Shown: positions 46,333-56,532 of the stretch, in pieces
Numbering within the stretch: position 1 is the stretch's first letter
How the letters are laid out: each line of letters starts with the position of its first letter
Assembly (NCBI GenBank): GCA_008080565.1
Contig: VIKE01000022.1
Coordinates: 1 to 64,000 of the forward strand
Direction of reading: 5' to 3'
Length of the DNA: 64,000 bases
DNA from: Rhodocyclaceae bacterium
GTDB lineage: Bacteria; Pseudomonadota; Gammaproteobacteria; Burkholderiales; Rhodocyclaceae
Made by a program: the position numbers and the translations under genes
The notes under the pieces: generated by a model
What the model saw: only the letters and a program-made list of their open reading frames with translations
Database searches by the model: none
What the model was told of the DNA's origin: nothing

Positions 46333-46459
46333 GATCTCTCCGCAGGGTTTGAGGTGCTATGTCTGCTTAACGATCAAGTCGGCGTTGGCGATGACGAGCA
46401 TTGTGTAGCAGCGTGTAACGGCCTGTCCGTCGCGCTGGCCGGGAGTCACTCCGGAGATG

Positions 46460-46795
46460 TCAGTCTTCGTCCTCGTAGCCGTGTTCAGACTCCAGTTCCT
46501 CGGTGAATTGCCGGGTCAGCTCGGCCCGGCCTTGCCGGGTCTCGATGCGCTGCAGCAAGCGTTCGAAAGCGTCGTCGTCAATATCGCCTGAGGCCCGATT
46601 GACCGACAGGACATAGACCAGAAACTCGATGTTCTCGAGGTCTTCATCGTTGCCCGGGGCATTGCCCAGGGCCGCGGTCAGGGCGCTGGCCAGCGAGTTG
46701 GCCTGGCCTTTCGGCGGTTTCGGGGCAATGTCGCGATGAGCGGCTTGCACAATCCTGATCATGTCAGGGTGGTTTTCCGGGAGTGTCTGTTCCAT
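46460..46795 (-). CDS. Hypothetical acidic protein, 111 residues
   Basis: A soluble protein with a central helical segment (NIEFLVYVLSVNRASGDIDDDAFERLLQRIE) and a very acidic end (ESEHGYEDED). No catalytic motif or membrane span is seen and no family recognised. It lies 37 bp downstream of the hybrid kinase gene on the same strand, so it may be part of that transcript. Confidence 0.65.
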   Translation of the reverse strand: MEQTLPENHPDMIRIVQAAHRDIAPKPPKGQANSLASALTAALGNAPGNDEDLENIEFLVYVLSVNRASGDIDDDAFERLLQRIETRQGRAELTRQFTEELESEHGYEDED

Positions 46796-46832
46796 GGCGC
46801 GAGGTTGTCAGATGAGGAGGAATCGCGTGTCG

Positions 46833-49439
46833 TTAGCGCAACGCAAACGGGTGGCTGCTCAGCCATTTGAGCAAGGTATCGAACAGCAGGTCGGGGGCGA
46901 CCGGTTTGCCGATGTGGTCATTCATGCCGGCTTCGATGCAAATCTGCCGGTCCTCCTCGAAAGCGTTGGCGGTTATCGCCAGAATGGGCGTGTCCTCATA
47001 GCCGGACAAGGACCGGATTGCCCGCGTCGCATCGACGCCATTCATCCTCGGCATCTGCATGTCCATCAGGATCAGTGCGTAGTGCGTCTGGCGCGCCATG
47101 GCCACTGCAACCAGACCGTCCTCGGCCAGGTCGACCGACAGCCCCGCTTCTTCGAGCAGGCACATTGAGACTTCCTGATTGATCGGTTCGTCCTCGACGA
47201 GGAGGACCCGGGTGCCCGAGAAGCGCTCCTTGATCATCGTTTCCGACGAGTACTTGAATTGCATTACCGGCGGTCGGGCGTCTGCCAAAACCTGCTGCAG
47301 GCTTACGGTAAACCAGAATGTGCTGCCGACACCCGGTGCGCTTTCGAGGCCGATGTCGCCGCCCATCAATTTGACGAGACGCTTGCTGATGGCCAGGCCG
47401 AGGCCGGTCCCGCCGTATTTCCGGGACATCGAACCATCGGCTTGCTCGAAGGCGTTGAAAACGTGCTTTTGATCTTCCGGCGCGATGCCGATGCCGCTGT
47501 CGGTGACCTCGAAGCGCAATACGACGGCGTTGGCGATGCTGTCCGAAAGCCGGATGCGGACAACGATCCCGCCCTGGTTGGTGAATTTGACCGCATTGGC
47601 CGATAGATTGAGCAAAATCTGGCCAAGACGAAACGGATCGCCATTGAGCAACAGGCCGGCGACGTCGGGGGGCGAGTCAATTTCCAGGTGCAGCCCCTTG
47701 TCGGCGGCGCGTTGCCCAATCAGGCTGCGCAGATTGTCGAGCACTTCACCGATGCGGAAATCTATATGCTCCAGATGCATGTGCTCGGCCTCGATTTTCG
47801 AGATGTCGAGAATGTCGTTGATGACGCTGAGCAGGTGATTGGCAGCAAGCTCGATCTTGCCGAGCTGATTCTGCAATTTGGGGTCTGCGGCCTTGCGCAG
47901 CGCCAACCCGGTCATGCCGAGGATGGCATTCATCGGGGTGCGCAGTTCATGACTCATGTTGGCCAGGAAGGTGCTTTTCGCCAGGCTGGCCGCTTCGGCA
48001 GCTTCCTTGGTTTGCTGCAATTCTGCCGTACGCTCGGCCACCAGCCGCTCCAGATTGTCACGGTGCGTCTGCAGCTCGGCGTGAGCCTGCTTGAGTTCGG
48101 TGACGTCCGTTACAGCCCCGATCAGTCCGGCGATTTCACCGTCAACGCGACGGAAAGTGGCTTTGTGGAAGATGACATTGCGCGCCTCGCAGCCTTTGAC
48201 GGTCAACCAGTCGTAGGTCTGGGTGCCGGGCTGACTGAACAACTCGTCGTCCTTGTCCTTGTAGCGCTGGGCTATGTCGGGTGGCGCCATGTCAAAAACG
48301 GATTTGCCGATAATGTCGTGACGGGATTTGCCCAGCGAATCCTCAAAAGCGTGGTTGCAGCCCAGATAGCGACCGGTTGTGTCCTTGTAGAAGAGCGGGA
48401 CCGGGATGCTCTCGATCAACGTCTCGAGAAACAGGGTCTGATTCTGGATTTTCTGCCAGTAACGTCGCAACAACCAGGCGCCAAGCACTGTCGCCGTCAG
48501 GAATCCGAGAATGAGCAACATCGCGTTACGCAATTCGATATTCCAGTCGTCCAGATAATCACGCGGGGCCATGCCGACCGCGACGAAAAAGGGGGTTTGC
48601 GGAACACGACGGAAGGTATATGTCCGCTCGACGCCATCCGGCATATTGGCCGTGTGGAAAATCCCGGTTTGGCTCCCAGCATCCAGTTGGGCCTTGAATT
48701 CCGGCGGGACCAGTCGATTGCCGGCCTGCCCTGCCGGCCCGTCGACAGGCGGGAAATGGGCCAGCAAAGCGGAATTCTGATGACGGATGAGGGCCGATCC
48801 ATGCTCGCCCAGTTTGATAGTGGATAGCACCCCGGTGAAATGCTCGAGATTGACCGCGGCGGTGACAACTCCGGCGAAAGAGCCATCGGCATTCCGATAC
48901 GAGCGGGTCAGAGCGACGACCCATATTTTGGATACACGCCCCAGGATCGGCTCGGAGATGATCAGGTTTTCCCCCGGCCTGCGCTGATGCTCTTCGAAGA
49001 AAGAGCGGTCGGCATAGGTGACAGTGGTTTCGGGCGTTATGCCTTTGCCCCAGACGACCTTGCCATGCTGATTGCTGACCCGGAAGGCATCAACGGCCGG
49101 GTGACGCTGCTCATGCAGCTTGAGCATTTGCCGGACTTGGTCGGCATCGATGTGCCCGTCCTTGAACCTGCCCTCCAGCGCGTCAACAATGTCGAGAAGT
49201 CCGAGATCGATGCGGCGGACCGAGTCGGCCACGTTCAGTTCGAGCAGTGCAGCCAGGTTGTCGGTCATGCCAACCACCTGTTCCACTGTGCGTTTCTTGT
49301 GATCGAGCAGATTGACGACGCTGACCGAAATCATCACGGCGTTGATGAGTAACACGCCAAGTATCAACAAGCCAAAAAAACGGAAAGCCGATTTCCGTGA
49401 ATCAATGGACGCTGCGATTAAGGATGCGGGTTGGGACAA
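46833..49439 (-). CDS. Membrane-bound hybrid sensor histidine kinase
   Basis: An 868-residue two-component sensor. TM1 is [19 protein letters not shown] near residue 25, followed by a periplasmic Cache-type sensor (about 45-290), TM2 [18 protein letters not shown] near 305, a PAS domain (about 335-455), a coiled segment, and the HisKA H-box [18 protein letters not shown] near 495. HATPase motifs ([11 protein letters not shown] and [18 protein letters not shown]) and a C-terminal receiver ([13 protein letters not shown], with the phospho-Asp in [13 protein letters not shown]) complete it. No response regulator is adjacent. The signal is unknown. Confidence 0.93.
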   Translation of the reverse strand: MSQPASLIAASIDSRKSAFRFFGLLILGVLLINAVMISVSVVNLLDHKKRTVEQVVGMTDNLAALLELNVADSVRRIDLGLLDIVDALEGRFKDGHIDADQVRQMLKLHEQRHPAVDAFRVSNQHGKVVWGKGITPETTVTYADRSFFEEHQRRPGENLIISEPILGRVSKIWVVALTRSYRNADGSFAGVVTAAVNLEHFTGVLSTIKLGEHGSALIRHQNSALLAHFPPVDGPAGQAGNRLVPPEFKAQLDAGSQTGIFHTANMPDGVERTYTFRRVPQTPFFVAVGMAPRDYLDDWNIELRNAMLLILGFLTATVLGAWLLRRYWQKIQNQTLFLETLIESIPVPLFYKDTTGRYLGCNHAFEDSLGKSRHDIIGKSVFDMAPPDIAQRYKDKDDELFSQPGTQTYDWLTVKGCEARNVIFHKATFRRVDGEIAGLIGAVTDVTELKQAHAELQTHRDNLERLVAERTAELQQTKEAAEAASLAKSTFLANMSHELRTPMNAILGMTGLALRKAADPKLQNQLGKIELAANHLLSVINDILDISKIEAEHMHLEHIDFRIGEVLDNLRSLIGQRAADKGLHLEIDSPPDVAGLLLNGDPFRLGQILLNLSANAVKFTNQGGIVVRIRLSDSIANAVVLRFEVTDSGIGIAPEDQKHVFNAFEQADGSMSRKYGGTGLGLAISKRLVKLMGGDIGLESAPGVGSTFWFTVSLQQVLADARPPVMQFKYSSETMIKERFSGTRVLLVEDEPINQEVSMCLLEEAGLSVDLAEDGLVAVAMARQTHYALILMDMQMPRMNGVDATRAIRSLSGYEDTPILAITANAFEEDRQICIEAGMNDHIGKPVAPDLLFDTLLKWLSSHPFALR

Positions 49440-49531
49440 GTTGATGCAACCGGGAGTTGGGGTGCGTTTACAAAACGCTGATTATTGCACTCCCGGCGCG
49501 TTTGGTGGCAGTCTGTCTGGTGCTGTGCCGC

Positions 49532-50029
49532 TCAGTGGCGGGCAAAGCGGGAGGGCCTGCCCTTGCGGTCAACCAGAAAAGTCTCGAAAAATTCGCGGCG
49601 GACGGTTTGTTCGACGCCTTCCTTGTCGAGCATCGTGCACGCCGTTTCGCAGGTCGGGTTCGAGAATTCCCGGCCCGGCGCGCCTTGCGGCAGACCGGGA
49701 ACAGCGAGGCCAAGGGCGCGCGGCTTTTCGCTGAGAAGCAGCTTGATGTCCTCGGCCGGCACATGGCCTTCAATGAAATAGCCGGCAACCAGGGCACTGG
49801 GCACTGATTCCATGTCCTTCGGCACCTTGAGGCGGCGTTTCAATGCATCCATGTCGACCGTCGGCGTCACTTTGACCGGGAAGCCGTTCTGGCGCAGGTG
49901 CTCAGCCCATTCGATGCAAGTCAGACAGACCGTTGGCGTGAACACTTCAACCGAAGGCAGCGGGGCTACCGGCTCGGCGCCAGCACTGCCTGCCAAGATG
50001 GCGAGCAACAGCGGAATGGCCTTCAGCAT
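49532..50029 (-). CDS. DUF411 family periplasmic protein
   Basis: A 165-residue protein with a signal peptide (MLKAIPLLLAILAGSAGA). TPTVCLTCIEWAEHLRQNGF keeps the CxxC of DUF411, usually CGCC. YFIEGHVPAEDIKLLLSEKPRALGLAVPG contains the GHVPA hallmark. DUF411 proteins are linked to copper handling and often sit near copper-resistance genes. It starts 7 bp inside the end of the broken ankyrin gene, so it was probably coupled to it. ATG 50029 gives a clean signal peptide; a longer frame is open upstream. Confidence 0.85.
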   Translation of the reverse strand: MLKAIPLLLAILAGSAGAEPVAPLPSVEVFTPTVCLTCIEWAEHLRQNGFPVKVTPTVDMDALKRRLKVPKDMESVPSALVAGYFIEGHVPAEDIKLLLSEKPRALGLAVPGLPQGAPGREFSNPTCETACTMLDKEGVEQTVRREFFETFLVDRKGRPSRFARH

Positions 50030-50453
50030 GGCTGGCCGGCCTTGCAGCCCTTGAGTACCCACAGCGAAAGGACGCCGGCCGCTTCGTCGGCCTTGACCTT
50101 GCGCGCCATCGAGCCGGGGTCGCGGCCGTTGTCAGTCTTGGCGAAGGGGTCGGCACCGGCTTCGAGCAGGATGGCGTTGCCCCGTCGTTATCACGGGCCA
50201 TTACATTGGCGCCAGCGGCGATCAGCGCCTGCATGGCTGTCGTATCCGGATTGGTGGCGGCCAGATGCAAGGGGGTCGAGCCTTGTTCCGTGCGTATTTC
50301 ACGCTGTTTCGGGTCGGCCTTGAGGAGGCGGCGAACGTCGTTACCGCTACCGGCCCGCGCGGCATCATGGATCGGCCGGTCGAAACTCAGTACCTCGGCA
50401 AACACCGGGAAGGCGAGACTGGCAGCGAAAAACAGGGAGAGCAGGCGCTTCAT
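50023..50453 (-). pseudogene. Frameshifted secreted ankyrin-repeat protein
   Basis: The start is clean: signal peptide MKRLLSLFFAASLAFPVFA, then ankyrin units (PIHDAARAGSGNDVRRLL, TPLHLAATNPDTTAMQALIAAGANVMARD). After NDGAT (about 50175) the frame is lost. A second frame then gives AILLEAGADPFAKTDNGRDPG and ends with a stop at 50025-50023 that overlaps the DUF411 start. About 20 residues of one repeat unit appear to be missing, so the two frames are parts of one original gene. Collapse of a repeat in assembly is an alternative to a real deletion. Confidence 0.8.
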
Positions 50454-50560
50454 GCGGGCATCCGGAAATGGTTGATCTGGCGATTGTTGCCGCTTGCGTA
50501 TCGGACAGCCTTGATCTGCGCTAGTTTCAGTTTTTGCTGATATGGCCGCGCCGCGCCAAT

Positions 50561-50591
50561 GAAAAACGCCCTGCCGGGCCGGGCAGGGCGT
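50561..50591 (-). terminator. Terminator of kup
   Basis: On the minus strand, ACGCCCTGCC and GGCAGGGCGT form a perfect 10-bp stem followed by TTTTTC. It begins 21 bp after the kup stop codon. Confidence 0.88.
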
Positions 50592-50611
50592 CGATGGCAT
50601 GAAGATGGCGC

Positions 50612-52477
50612 TCAGATGACCAGTTGCGTGCCCAGTTCGACGACGCGGTTGGTCGGAATGTGGAAGAAGTCGCTGGCGCTCGTCGCGTTCTTCGACATGA
50701 TGGCGAAGAGCCGGGCGCGGATCGGCAGCATGCCGCGGGACATCGACGGGACAATCGTTTCGCGCGACAGGTAGAAGGTGGTGTCCATCATGTCGAAACT
50801 CTCGCCGAAGCGTTTGCATTGCTCCAGAGCCCCCGGTACGTCCGGACTTTCCATGAAGCCGTAGCGGATGATCAGGCGCTTGAACCCCTTCTTCATGTCG
50901 TGCAGGTAGATGCGGTCCATGTCGTTGACGTGCGGCGTCGGCATGGTTTGCACGGTGACCAGCACGACGCGTTCGTGCAGCACCTGATTGTGTTTGAGGT
51001 TGTGCAACAGGGCTGGTGGCACGCCATCCTTGGCACTGGTCATGAAGATGGCCGTGCCGTAAATGCGATGCACGTCGTCGATGGATTCCAGGAAGTCGTC
51101 CATCGGGATGCTCTGCTTGGCCATTTCGTCGGAGACCATGCGCCGTCCGCGCCGCCAGGTGGTCAGCACGGTGAAGGAAACGATGCCCATGGCCAGCGGG
51201 AACCAGCCGCCCTGCGGGATCTTGATCGCGTTGGCGGCGAAGAAGGCGATGTCGACGACGAGCAGCGAGCCGGCAATGAGCGCAACGAGCAGTCTGTTCC
51301 ACTTCCACATCAGAACCATGACAAAGGCGACCAGAATGGTGTCGATGAGCATCGTGCCAGTGACCGCGATGCCGTAGGCGGCGGCGAGGTTGGACGAATT
51401 CTTGAAGCCGATGACCAGGGCGACGACGGCCAGGTAGAGCGACCAGTTGGTGAAGGGCACGTAGATCTGACCTTCTTCCATGCCCGAGGTGTGGACGATC
51501 TGCATGCGTGGCAGCAGGCCCATCTGGATCGACTGGCGGGCGACCGAGAAGGCGCCGGAAATGACCGCCTGCGAGGCGATGACGGTAGCAGCGGTAGCCA
51601 GGCCGACCATCGGGATCAGCGCCCAGTCGGGGGCGAGGTGGAAGAAGGGGCTGGCGATGGCTTCTGGATCGACCAGCAGCAGGGCGCCCTGACCGAAGTA
51701 ATTGAGGACCAGCGCCGGCATGACAAAGCCGAACCAGGCGAGGCGAATCGGGAAGCGGCCAAAGTGGCCCATGTCGGTGTACAGCGCTTCGCCACCGGTC
51801 ACGGCGAGCACCACCGAGCCGAGGGCGAGGAAGGCGAGGCCGGGGTGCTCGGCGATGAAAACGATGGCGAATAGCGGATTGAGGGCGAGCAGGACGGCCG
51901 GGTTATGGGCGATCTGCAGCACACCGAGCACGGCGAGAATGGCGAACCAGGCCACCATGACCGGTCCGAAGAGTTTGCCGACGGCGCCGGTGCCGTGTTT
52001 CTGGATGAAGAACAGGCCGGTCAGGATGCCGAGCGTGATCGGGATGACGTAGGGCTTGAGGTCGGGCGTGATGATCTCCAGGCCTTCGACGGCGGAGAGT
52101 ACGGAAATGGCTGGCGTGATCATGCTGTCGCCGTAGAACAGGGCGGCGGCGAAGATGCCGAGCAGGGTGACGATCCACGCCAGGCGCGGGTTCTTGGCCC
52201 GTTCGGTGACCAGCGCCAACAGCGCCAGCGAGCCGCCCTCGCCGCGGTTGTCGGCGCGCATGATGATGGCGACGTATTTGATCGTGACGAGAACGATGAT
52301 TGCCCAGAAAACCAGCGACAACACGCCGAGAATGTTTTCCGGGGTGACCGGGATCGGGTGGTGGCCGTTGAAGATTTCCTTCAGCGCGTAAAGCGGACTG
52401 GTCCCGATGTCGCCGAAGACGACCCCGATGGCAGCGACCGTGATGGCCGGCAAGGCTTGCTTGTTGTGCGACGACAT
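50612..52477 (-). CDS. kup: KUP family potassium uptake protein
   Basis: A 621-residue inner-membrane potassium:proton symporter of normal family length. [19 protein letters not shown] near residue 18 is the Kup/HAK signature, about 12 spans follow, and the C-terminal ~165 residues form the cytosolic domain. RNA and peptide context show nothing unusual. It has its own terminator and a divergent acylphosphatase gene upstream. Confidence 0.96.
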   Translation of the reverse strand: MSSHNKQALPAITVAAIGVVFGDIGTSPLYALKEIFNGHHPIPVTPENILGVLSLVFWAIIVLVTIKYVAIIMRADNRGEGGSLALLALVTERAKNPRLAWIVTLLGIFAAALFYGDSMITPAISVLSAVEGLEIITPDLKPYVIPITLGILTGLFFIQKHGTGAVGKLFGPVMVAWFAILAVLGVLQIAHNPAVLLALNPLFAIVFIAEHPGLAFLALGSVVLAVTGGEALYTDMGHFGRFPIRLAWFGFVMPALVLNYFGQGALLLVDPEAIASPFFHLAPDWALIPMVGLATAATVIASQAVISGAFSVARQSIQMGLLPRMQIVHTSGMEEGQIYVPFTNWSLYLAVVALVIGFKNSSNLAAAYGIAVTGTMLIDTILVAFVMVLMWKWNRLLVALIAGSLLVVDIAFFAANAIKIPQGGWFPLAMGIVSFTVLTTWRRGRRMVSDEMAKQSIPMDDFLESIDDVHRIYGTAIFMTSAKDGVPPALLHNLKHNQVLHERVVLVTVQTMPTPHVNDMDRIYLHDMKKGFKRLIIRYGFMESPDVPGALEQCKRFGESFDMMDTTFYLSRETIVPSMSRGMLPIRARLFAIMSKNATSASDFFHIPTNRVVELGTQLVI

Positions 52478-52638
52478 CTATTCCCCTGTTGCGCCTGTGG
52501 CGCAGAATTTTGCAGTGCTGCTTGCCTAGCTGCGCCTTTCTCTGGGGAGCGCGGTCTGGCAAGCCCGCCAATCTAGCACTTTGCACCGAGCTTTGGTATA
52601 GATGGCAGCATCGGCAGCATGCTGGCACGGAGCGAAAA

Positions 52639-52917
52639 ATGGCAAGAATCGGGCGTCATCTGGTGGTCGAGGGACGGGTTCAGGGCGTCGGCTATCGCTG
52701 GTCCATGGTCGAGCAGGCGCGGGCGCTCGGCGTTGTCGGCTGGGTGCGCAATCTGGCTGACGGCCGGGTCGAGGCGATGGCGGTCGGCGAAGAAGTGGCC
52801 GTGATCGAATTGATAAACTGGGCGCGGCGCGGGCCGAGCCATGCGATCGTTCAGCGGGTCAATATCGCGCTGGGCGACGGCGATTTTCGGAGTTTTGAGC
52901 AGGTTCCGAACGGTTGA
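52639..52917 (+). CDS. acyP: Acylphosphatase
   Basis: A 92-residue enzyme that hydrolyses acyl phosphates. The phosphate loop with catalytic Arg, [14 protein letters not shown] (residues about 10-23), and the catalytic Asn in [13 protein letters not shown] (about 34-46) are both present. GGAG lies 9 bases before ATG 52639. A minus-oriented repeat copy starts 9 bp after the stop codon. Confidence 0.93.
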   Translation: MARIGRHLVVEGRVQGVGYRWSMVEQARALGVVGWVRNLADGRVEAMAVGEEVAVIELINWARRGPSHAIVQRVNIALGDGDFRSFEQVPNG

Positions 52918-52925
52918 TGGCAAAT

Positions 52926-52962
52926 GCCACGGTCAACCGGAAAAAACGGCCAAAAATGCAAT
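52926..52962 (-). repeat. Interspersed repeat, copy 12, at a gene truncation point
   Basis: CCACGGTCAACCGGAAAAAACGGCC-type sequence followed by AAAAATGCAAT, minus orientation. It forms the exact junction where the Crp-like coding sequence loses homology. Confidence 0.9.
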
Positions 52963-53299
52963 CCGGGATCTGCCATTGAAGGCCAATCAGCCACCCGGTC
53001 CGCAAGCCTTCTTCGATGACCGGGTGATTGCCCACCAGGCCTTCGTTGCCAACCAGCGCAGTTTCGCTCGAAGAGCCGTCTTCAAGGGTATAAATCAGCG
53101 AAACGATACCGGAGACGGGAAAGTGCAAAAAGTTATCATGGTCTCCAGATTCAGAAACCGTCGATCGCAACGGCATCTTCACCAATTTCAGATCGGGTAG
53201 CAAGCGCGCGTAATCTTTCCCGGGAAGGCTTGCGAGAATGCCGTTTTGCCTTGCCTCTGGCGGAAAAGCAGGTTTCTGTCTGTTTTTTCGACATATCAA
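52963..53299 (-). pseudogene. Truncated Crp/Fnr-type regulator remnant
   Basis: Residues reading NGILASLPGKDYARLLPDL, FLHFPVSGIVSLIYTLEDG and SETALVGNEGLVG match the first ~75 residues of the cyclic-nucleotide-binding-like domain of Crp/Fnr relatives. Homology then stops, and the frame continues GLQWQIPDCIFGRFFRLTVAF through the interspersed repeat to a stop at 52859, inside the acylphosphatase gene. The helix-turn-helix and most of the sensor are missing. The start is also unclear (TTG 53299). This is a remnant, probably rearranged at the repeat. Confidence 0.75.
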
Positions 53300-53623
53300 G
53301 TTTTTTTGGTGTGAGTTTTATTCAGTCGGCGCAGAAGGGATAAAAACCCGAATCAACTTTCTGCGCACAAGTCAGTACGCGAAAGTGTGTTCCAGCTTCA
53401 CACGCTTGGCGGCATACGCTGCTTCATGAGCAGGCCGTTGAAGAATCAACTTCATTTCTGACGTCGATCAGACGTCTGGCGCCGACCGCAAACCTCGAAT
53501 AGTGGGACTCTGCCAGCAAAGCGTCTGTGCGTTGCCGCACATTGGCGTTAATTTCGTTCGGTGCTCAGGCCGCTCTCAACAGGTGCCGTCTGCGGCTGGC
53601 TGGAAGGTGTGGTCTCGACCAAC
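53300..53623. other. Gene-free stretch between the Crp remnant and ccoG
   Basis: No convincing coding sequence on either strand; short frames lack family features. An AGACGTC-containing inverted pair is visible around 53460-53474 but has no clear role. It may be debris of the event that truncated the Crp-like gene. Confidence 0.5.
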
Positions 53624-54988
53624 TCAGGGCAGCGCGAAACTGGTTTTTTCGCTGACTTGCTGGCCACCGGCATGCGGGCTGGTGATGTTCAGTCGAATCG
53701 GTTGCAGGCCGGACAGGGCGGTGCCACCCGGCGCGGCCAGCGTCAGTTGGACCGGTCGGATACTGCCGGCGGGGACCAGGAATCGTTGCGGGCCGACGAT
53801 GCTCAGGTTCGGGATGCCTTCGGCGCCGATGCTCAGTTCCTGTTCGTGATCGGCCAGATTCATCAGTTTCAGCGTGTAGGCGTTCTCGATGCGGCCATCC
53901 GGCATTTCGCGCAGCAGGGCGCCGCGGTCGCGAATGACGTCGACCAGCAGCAGCGAGCGTTGGTCCAGCGTCCACGCGCCGAGGGTGAGGAAGACTGTGA
54001 GCAGGGCGAGATAGACGGCGAGGCGTGGCCGGTTGCTGGTGCCGGGTTGGCCGGACAGTTCCCATTCCGAGGCGAAGCGGATCAGGCCGCCCGGTTTGCC
54101 GGTGCGGGCCATCACCTGGTCGCATGCGTCGATGCACAAGCCGCAGTTGATGCACTGGTATTGCAGGCCCTGGCGGATGTCGATGCCGGTCGGGCAGACC
54201 TCGACGCAGATGCCGCAATCGATGCAGTCGCCTCCGGCCTGGCGCGGTTCGCCGCGCCGGCTGTCATAGGCAACGTTGCGAGTCGCCGGGTCGAACATGA
54301 CGCCCTGAAAACGGGCATAGGGGCACATATGCTGACAGACCGCCTCGCGGGCCAGACCGGCCTGAATGTAGGTGAAGCTGCCATAGAACAGCAGCCAGAA
54401 GCTTTCCCAAGGGCCGACGGCCAGTTCGGCCAGCGCCGGCAGCAATTCGCGGATCGGCGTGAAGTAGCCGACGAAGCTGATCGCCGTCCATGCCGCGATC
54501 AGCAGCCAGATGGCGTGCTTCGTAAGCTTGCGTATCGCCTTGCCGGCGCTTGGCGGGGCGCTGTCGAGTTTCAGTCGGGCCAGATGGTCGCCTTCGATCC
54601 GGCTTTCGATCCAGACGAACAGGCTGGTATAAACCGTTTGCGGGCAGGCAAAACCGCAGAATAATCGACCAGCCAGCGCGGTAACGAAAAACAGCCCGAG
54701 TGCCGCCAGGATCAGCGCGATGGCCAGCAGTAGCGCATCCTGCGGCCAGAGCACGAGGCCGAACAGGTAGAGCTTTTCATGGGCGATGTCGAACAGGATG
54801 GCTTGCCGGCTCGCTCCGTCGACCTGCCATTGCAGCCAGCAAGCGCCGTAGAAAACGATCTGAGTCAGCCAGACCATGCTCCAGCGCAGGGTGTTGAACC
54901 TGCCGCTGACCGCCTTGGCGTGAATCTTTCCCTTCTTGCGGTAAAGCTCCAGTTTGGCGCTGCGAATTTTGCTGACCGGCGTGTCCAT
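53624..54988 (-). CDS. ccoG: Cytochrome c oxidase accessory protein CcoG (RdxA/FixG)
   Basis: A 454-residue membrane ferredoxin-like protein needed for cbb3 oxidase assembly and copper reduction. Five spans are predicted. FCGFACPQTVYTSLFVWIE near residue 108 and CQHMCPYARFQG near 213 are conserved, and two cluster motifs, CIDCGICVEVCPTGIDIR near 251 and CINCGLCIDACD near 272, follow. The C-terminal Ig-like domain (residues about 335-454) is periplasmic. No cco structural genes are in the window. Operator-like repeats lie upstream. Confidence 0.95.
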   Translation of the reverse strand: MDTPVSKIRSAKLELYRKKGKIHAKAVSGRFNTLRWSMVWLTQIVFYGACWLQWQVDGASRQAILFDIAHEKLYLFGLVLWPQDALLLAIALILAALGLFFVTALAGRLFCGFACPQTVYTSLFVWIESRIEGDHLARLKLDSAPPSAGKAIRKLTKHAIWLLIAAWTAISFVGYFTPIRELLPALAELAVGPWESFWLLFYGSFTYIQAGLAREAVCQHMCPYARFQGVMFDPATRNVAYDSRRGEPRQAGGDCIDCGICVEVCPTGIDIRQGLQYQCINCGLCIDACDQVMARTGKPGGLIRFASEWELSGQPGTSNRPRLAVYLALLTVFLTLGAWTLDQRSLLLVDVIRDRGALLREMPDGRIENAYTLKLMNLADHEQELSIGAEGIPNLSIVGPQRFLVPAGSIRPVQLTLAAPGGTALSGLQPIRLNITSPHAGGQQVSEKTSFALP

Positions 54989-54998
54989 TGCTGCGTTC

Positions 54999-55089
54999 CT
55001 TGGCTAATTATCGTAGATGCCAAGTTAATCAGCCGGCGTTCGATAGGAACAGATTCAGACGGTCGTATTTTCTATAGGAACAGATTCAG
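54999..55089. promoter_or_regulatory. ccoG upstream region: tandem 16-bp repeats and an inverted repeat
   Basis: ATAGGAACAGATTCAG occurs at 55043-55058 and again at 55074-55089, 31 bp apart (about three helical turns); the second copy overlaps the mocR stop codon. Nearer ccoG, CTTGGC (54999-55004) and GCCAAG (55019-55024) form an inverted pair 14 bases apart. Same-face direct repeats are the known mode of MocR-type regulators, and a MocR gene is adjacent. Confidence 0.5.
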
Positions 55090-56498
55090 CAAAGCGCTGT
55101 GGCCAGGCGGCCAAGGGTGGCCGCAGCGGCTTCCAGCCCCGGGCTGTCCGGATGGCCGAAATTGAGCCGCAGGTAGTGAGCGAAGGCGCGCTGTGCCGAG
55201 AAAATTGGCCCCGGCGCGGTGCTGATGCCGAGCGTCAGTGCCTGTTGATGCAGGGTCAGCGCATCGACCGTTGGCGGCAGCTCCAGCCACAGGAAATAGC
55301 CGCCTTGCGGCCGCGCCAGCCGGGTTTTTGGCGGAAAATGGCGGTTGACCGCAGCAACCAGCAGCGCTTCCTGCTCAGCCAGCGTCCGCCGCAGTTGGCG
55401 CAGGTGGTGGTCGTAGCCGCCGTGCTTCAGGTAGTCGGCCAGCGCGATCTGGACTGGCACGGTGGTGGCCAGGCTGGTGGACAGTTTCTGGCGCTGGATT
55501 TGCCCGGCAAAACGTCCGGCAGCGACCCAGCCGAGGCGATAGCCGGGGGCCAGGCATTTGGCGAAGGACGAAATGTGCATGACCAGCCCGTCGCTGTCTT
55601 CAGCCTTGCTGCACAGTGGCGCTTGCGGCCCGAAATACAGCTCGCTGTAGACGTCGTCCTCAATCAGCGGCACCCGATGGCGGCGCAGCAGGGCGAGCAG
55701 TTCCTTCTTGCGCGCGTCGGGCAGCAGGCTGCCGCTCGGGTTGGCGAAGTTGAGCATGAGCAGGCAGGCCTTGACCGGGTGCTGCTGCAGGATGGCGGCG
55801 AGCGCTTCCAGGCTGACCCCGTCGCGCGGATGGGTGGGAATCTCGACGACACGCAGGCCGAGCCGCTCCGCCGCCTGCAGGCCGGCATAGAAGGTCGGTG
55901 ATTCGACGGCGATCAGGTCGCCGGGCCGGGTTACGGCTTGCAGGCAGAGGTTGATCCCTTCCAGCGCGCCTGAGGTGACGACGATTTCATCTGGCGCCAC
56001 CGGGGCGCCCCGGGCCAGGTAGCGCAGGGCCAGTTGGCGGCGCAGTTCGGCGTTGCCCGGCGGTAGGTCGCTGATCGTCGCCTGTGGGTCGAGATGGCGC
56101 GCCGCGTGGGCCAGGAAGCGGCCGAGCTTGGCCAGCGGAAACAGGGTGGGGCTGGGGAAGCTGGAGCCAAGCGGGACGACGGCGCGATCCTTGACGCTGT
56201 CGAGGATGCGGAAAATGAAATCGCTGATCTGTAATTCACTGGCCCCGGCCGGTGGCTGGCTCATGTCCGGCTCGGCCAGTTGCAGGGCCGGACGTGCCCG
56301 AACGAAATAGCCGGAACGTGGGCGGGCTTCGATCAGCCCCCGGCTTTCCAACTGGTAATAGGCCTGGGTAACCGTGATCGGGCTGACCCCATGCGCCCGG
56401 CAGGCGTCGCGGATCGACGGCAGGCGCTCGCCGGCGCGCAGCACGCCTTGGGTGATCAGGTTTGTAGTGTGCTCGGCCAGTTGCTGATAACGACTCAT
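55086..56498 (-). CDS. MocR/PdxR-type GntR regulator with aminotransferase domain
   Basis: A 470-residue fusion. The N-terminal GntR winged helix (GERLPSIRDACRAHGVSPITVTQAYYQLESRGLIEARPRSGYFV, within residues 22-66) is followed by a fold-type I PLP domain. The PLP Lys lies in HISSFAKCLAPGYRLGW near residue 303, with SGALEGINL and NFANPSGSLLP earlier. Such proteins usually control vitamin B6 or amino-acid genes. It may act on the direct repeats between it and ccoG. The VAAVNRHFPPKTRL segment resembles the interspersed repeat only weakly. Confidence 0.92.
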   Translation of the reverse strand: MSRYQQLAEHTTNLITQGVLRAGERLPSIRDACRAHGVSPITVTQAYYQLESRGLIEARPRSGYFVRARPALQLAEPDMSQPPAGASELQISDFIFRILDSVKDRAVVPLGSSFPSPTLFPLAKLGRFLAHAARHLDPQATISDLPPGNAELRRQLALRYLARGAPVAPDEIVVTSGALEGINLCLQAVTRPGDLIAVESPTFYAGLQAAERLGLRVVEIPTHPRDGVSLEALAAILQQHPVKACLLMLNFANPSGSLLPDARKKELLALLRRHRVPLIEDDVYSELYFGPQAPLCSKAEDSDGLVMHISSFAKCLAPGYRLGWVAAGRFAGQIQRQKLSTSLATTVPVQIALADYLKHGGYDHHLRQLRRTLAEQEALLVAAVNRHFPPKTRLARPQGGYFLWLELPPTVDALTLHQQALTLGISTAPGPIFSAQRAFAHYLRLNFGHPDSPGLEAAAATLGRLATALC

Positions 56499-56532
56499 GG
56501 GGTGATGTTAGCAGCAGCCCTTGCCCGGTGGA

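Noticed and set aside
48196..48215. ACGGTCAACC match inside the hybrid kinase gene
   Set aside because: Only the 10-bp core matches; the flanks do not, and the encoded DWLTVKG fits normal PAS sequence.
49561..49598. GCGGTCAACCAGAAAAG in the DUF411 gene
   Set aside because: The AT-rich half is absent and the match is limited to part of the core.
55327..55356. Repeat-like TTTTTGGCGG...GGTTGACCGCAGCAAC in the MocR gene
   Set aside because: The encoded VAAVNRHFPPKTRL fits the usual family sequence before the GGYFLWL motif, so the resemblance is probably chance.
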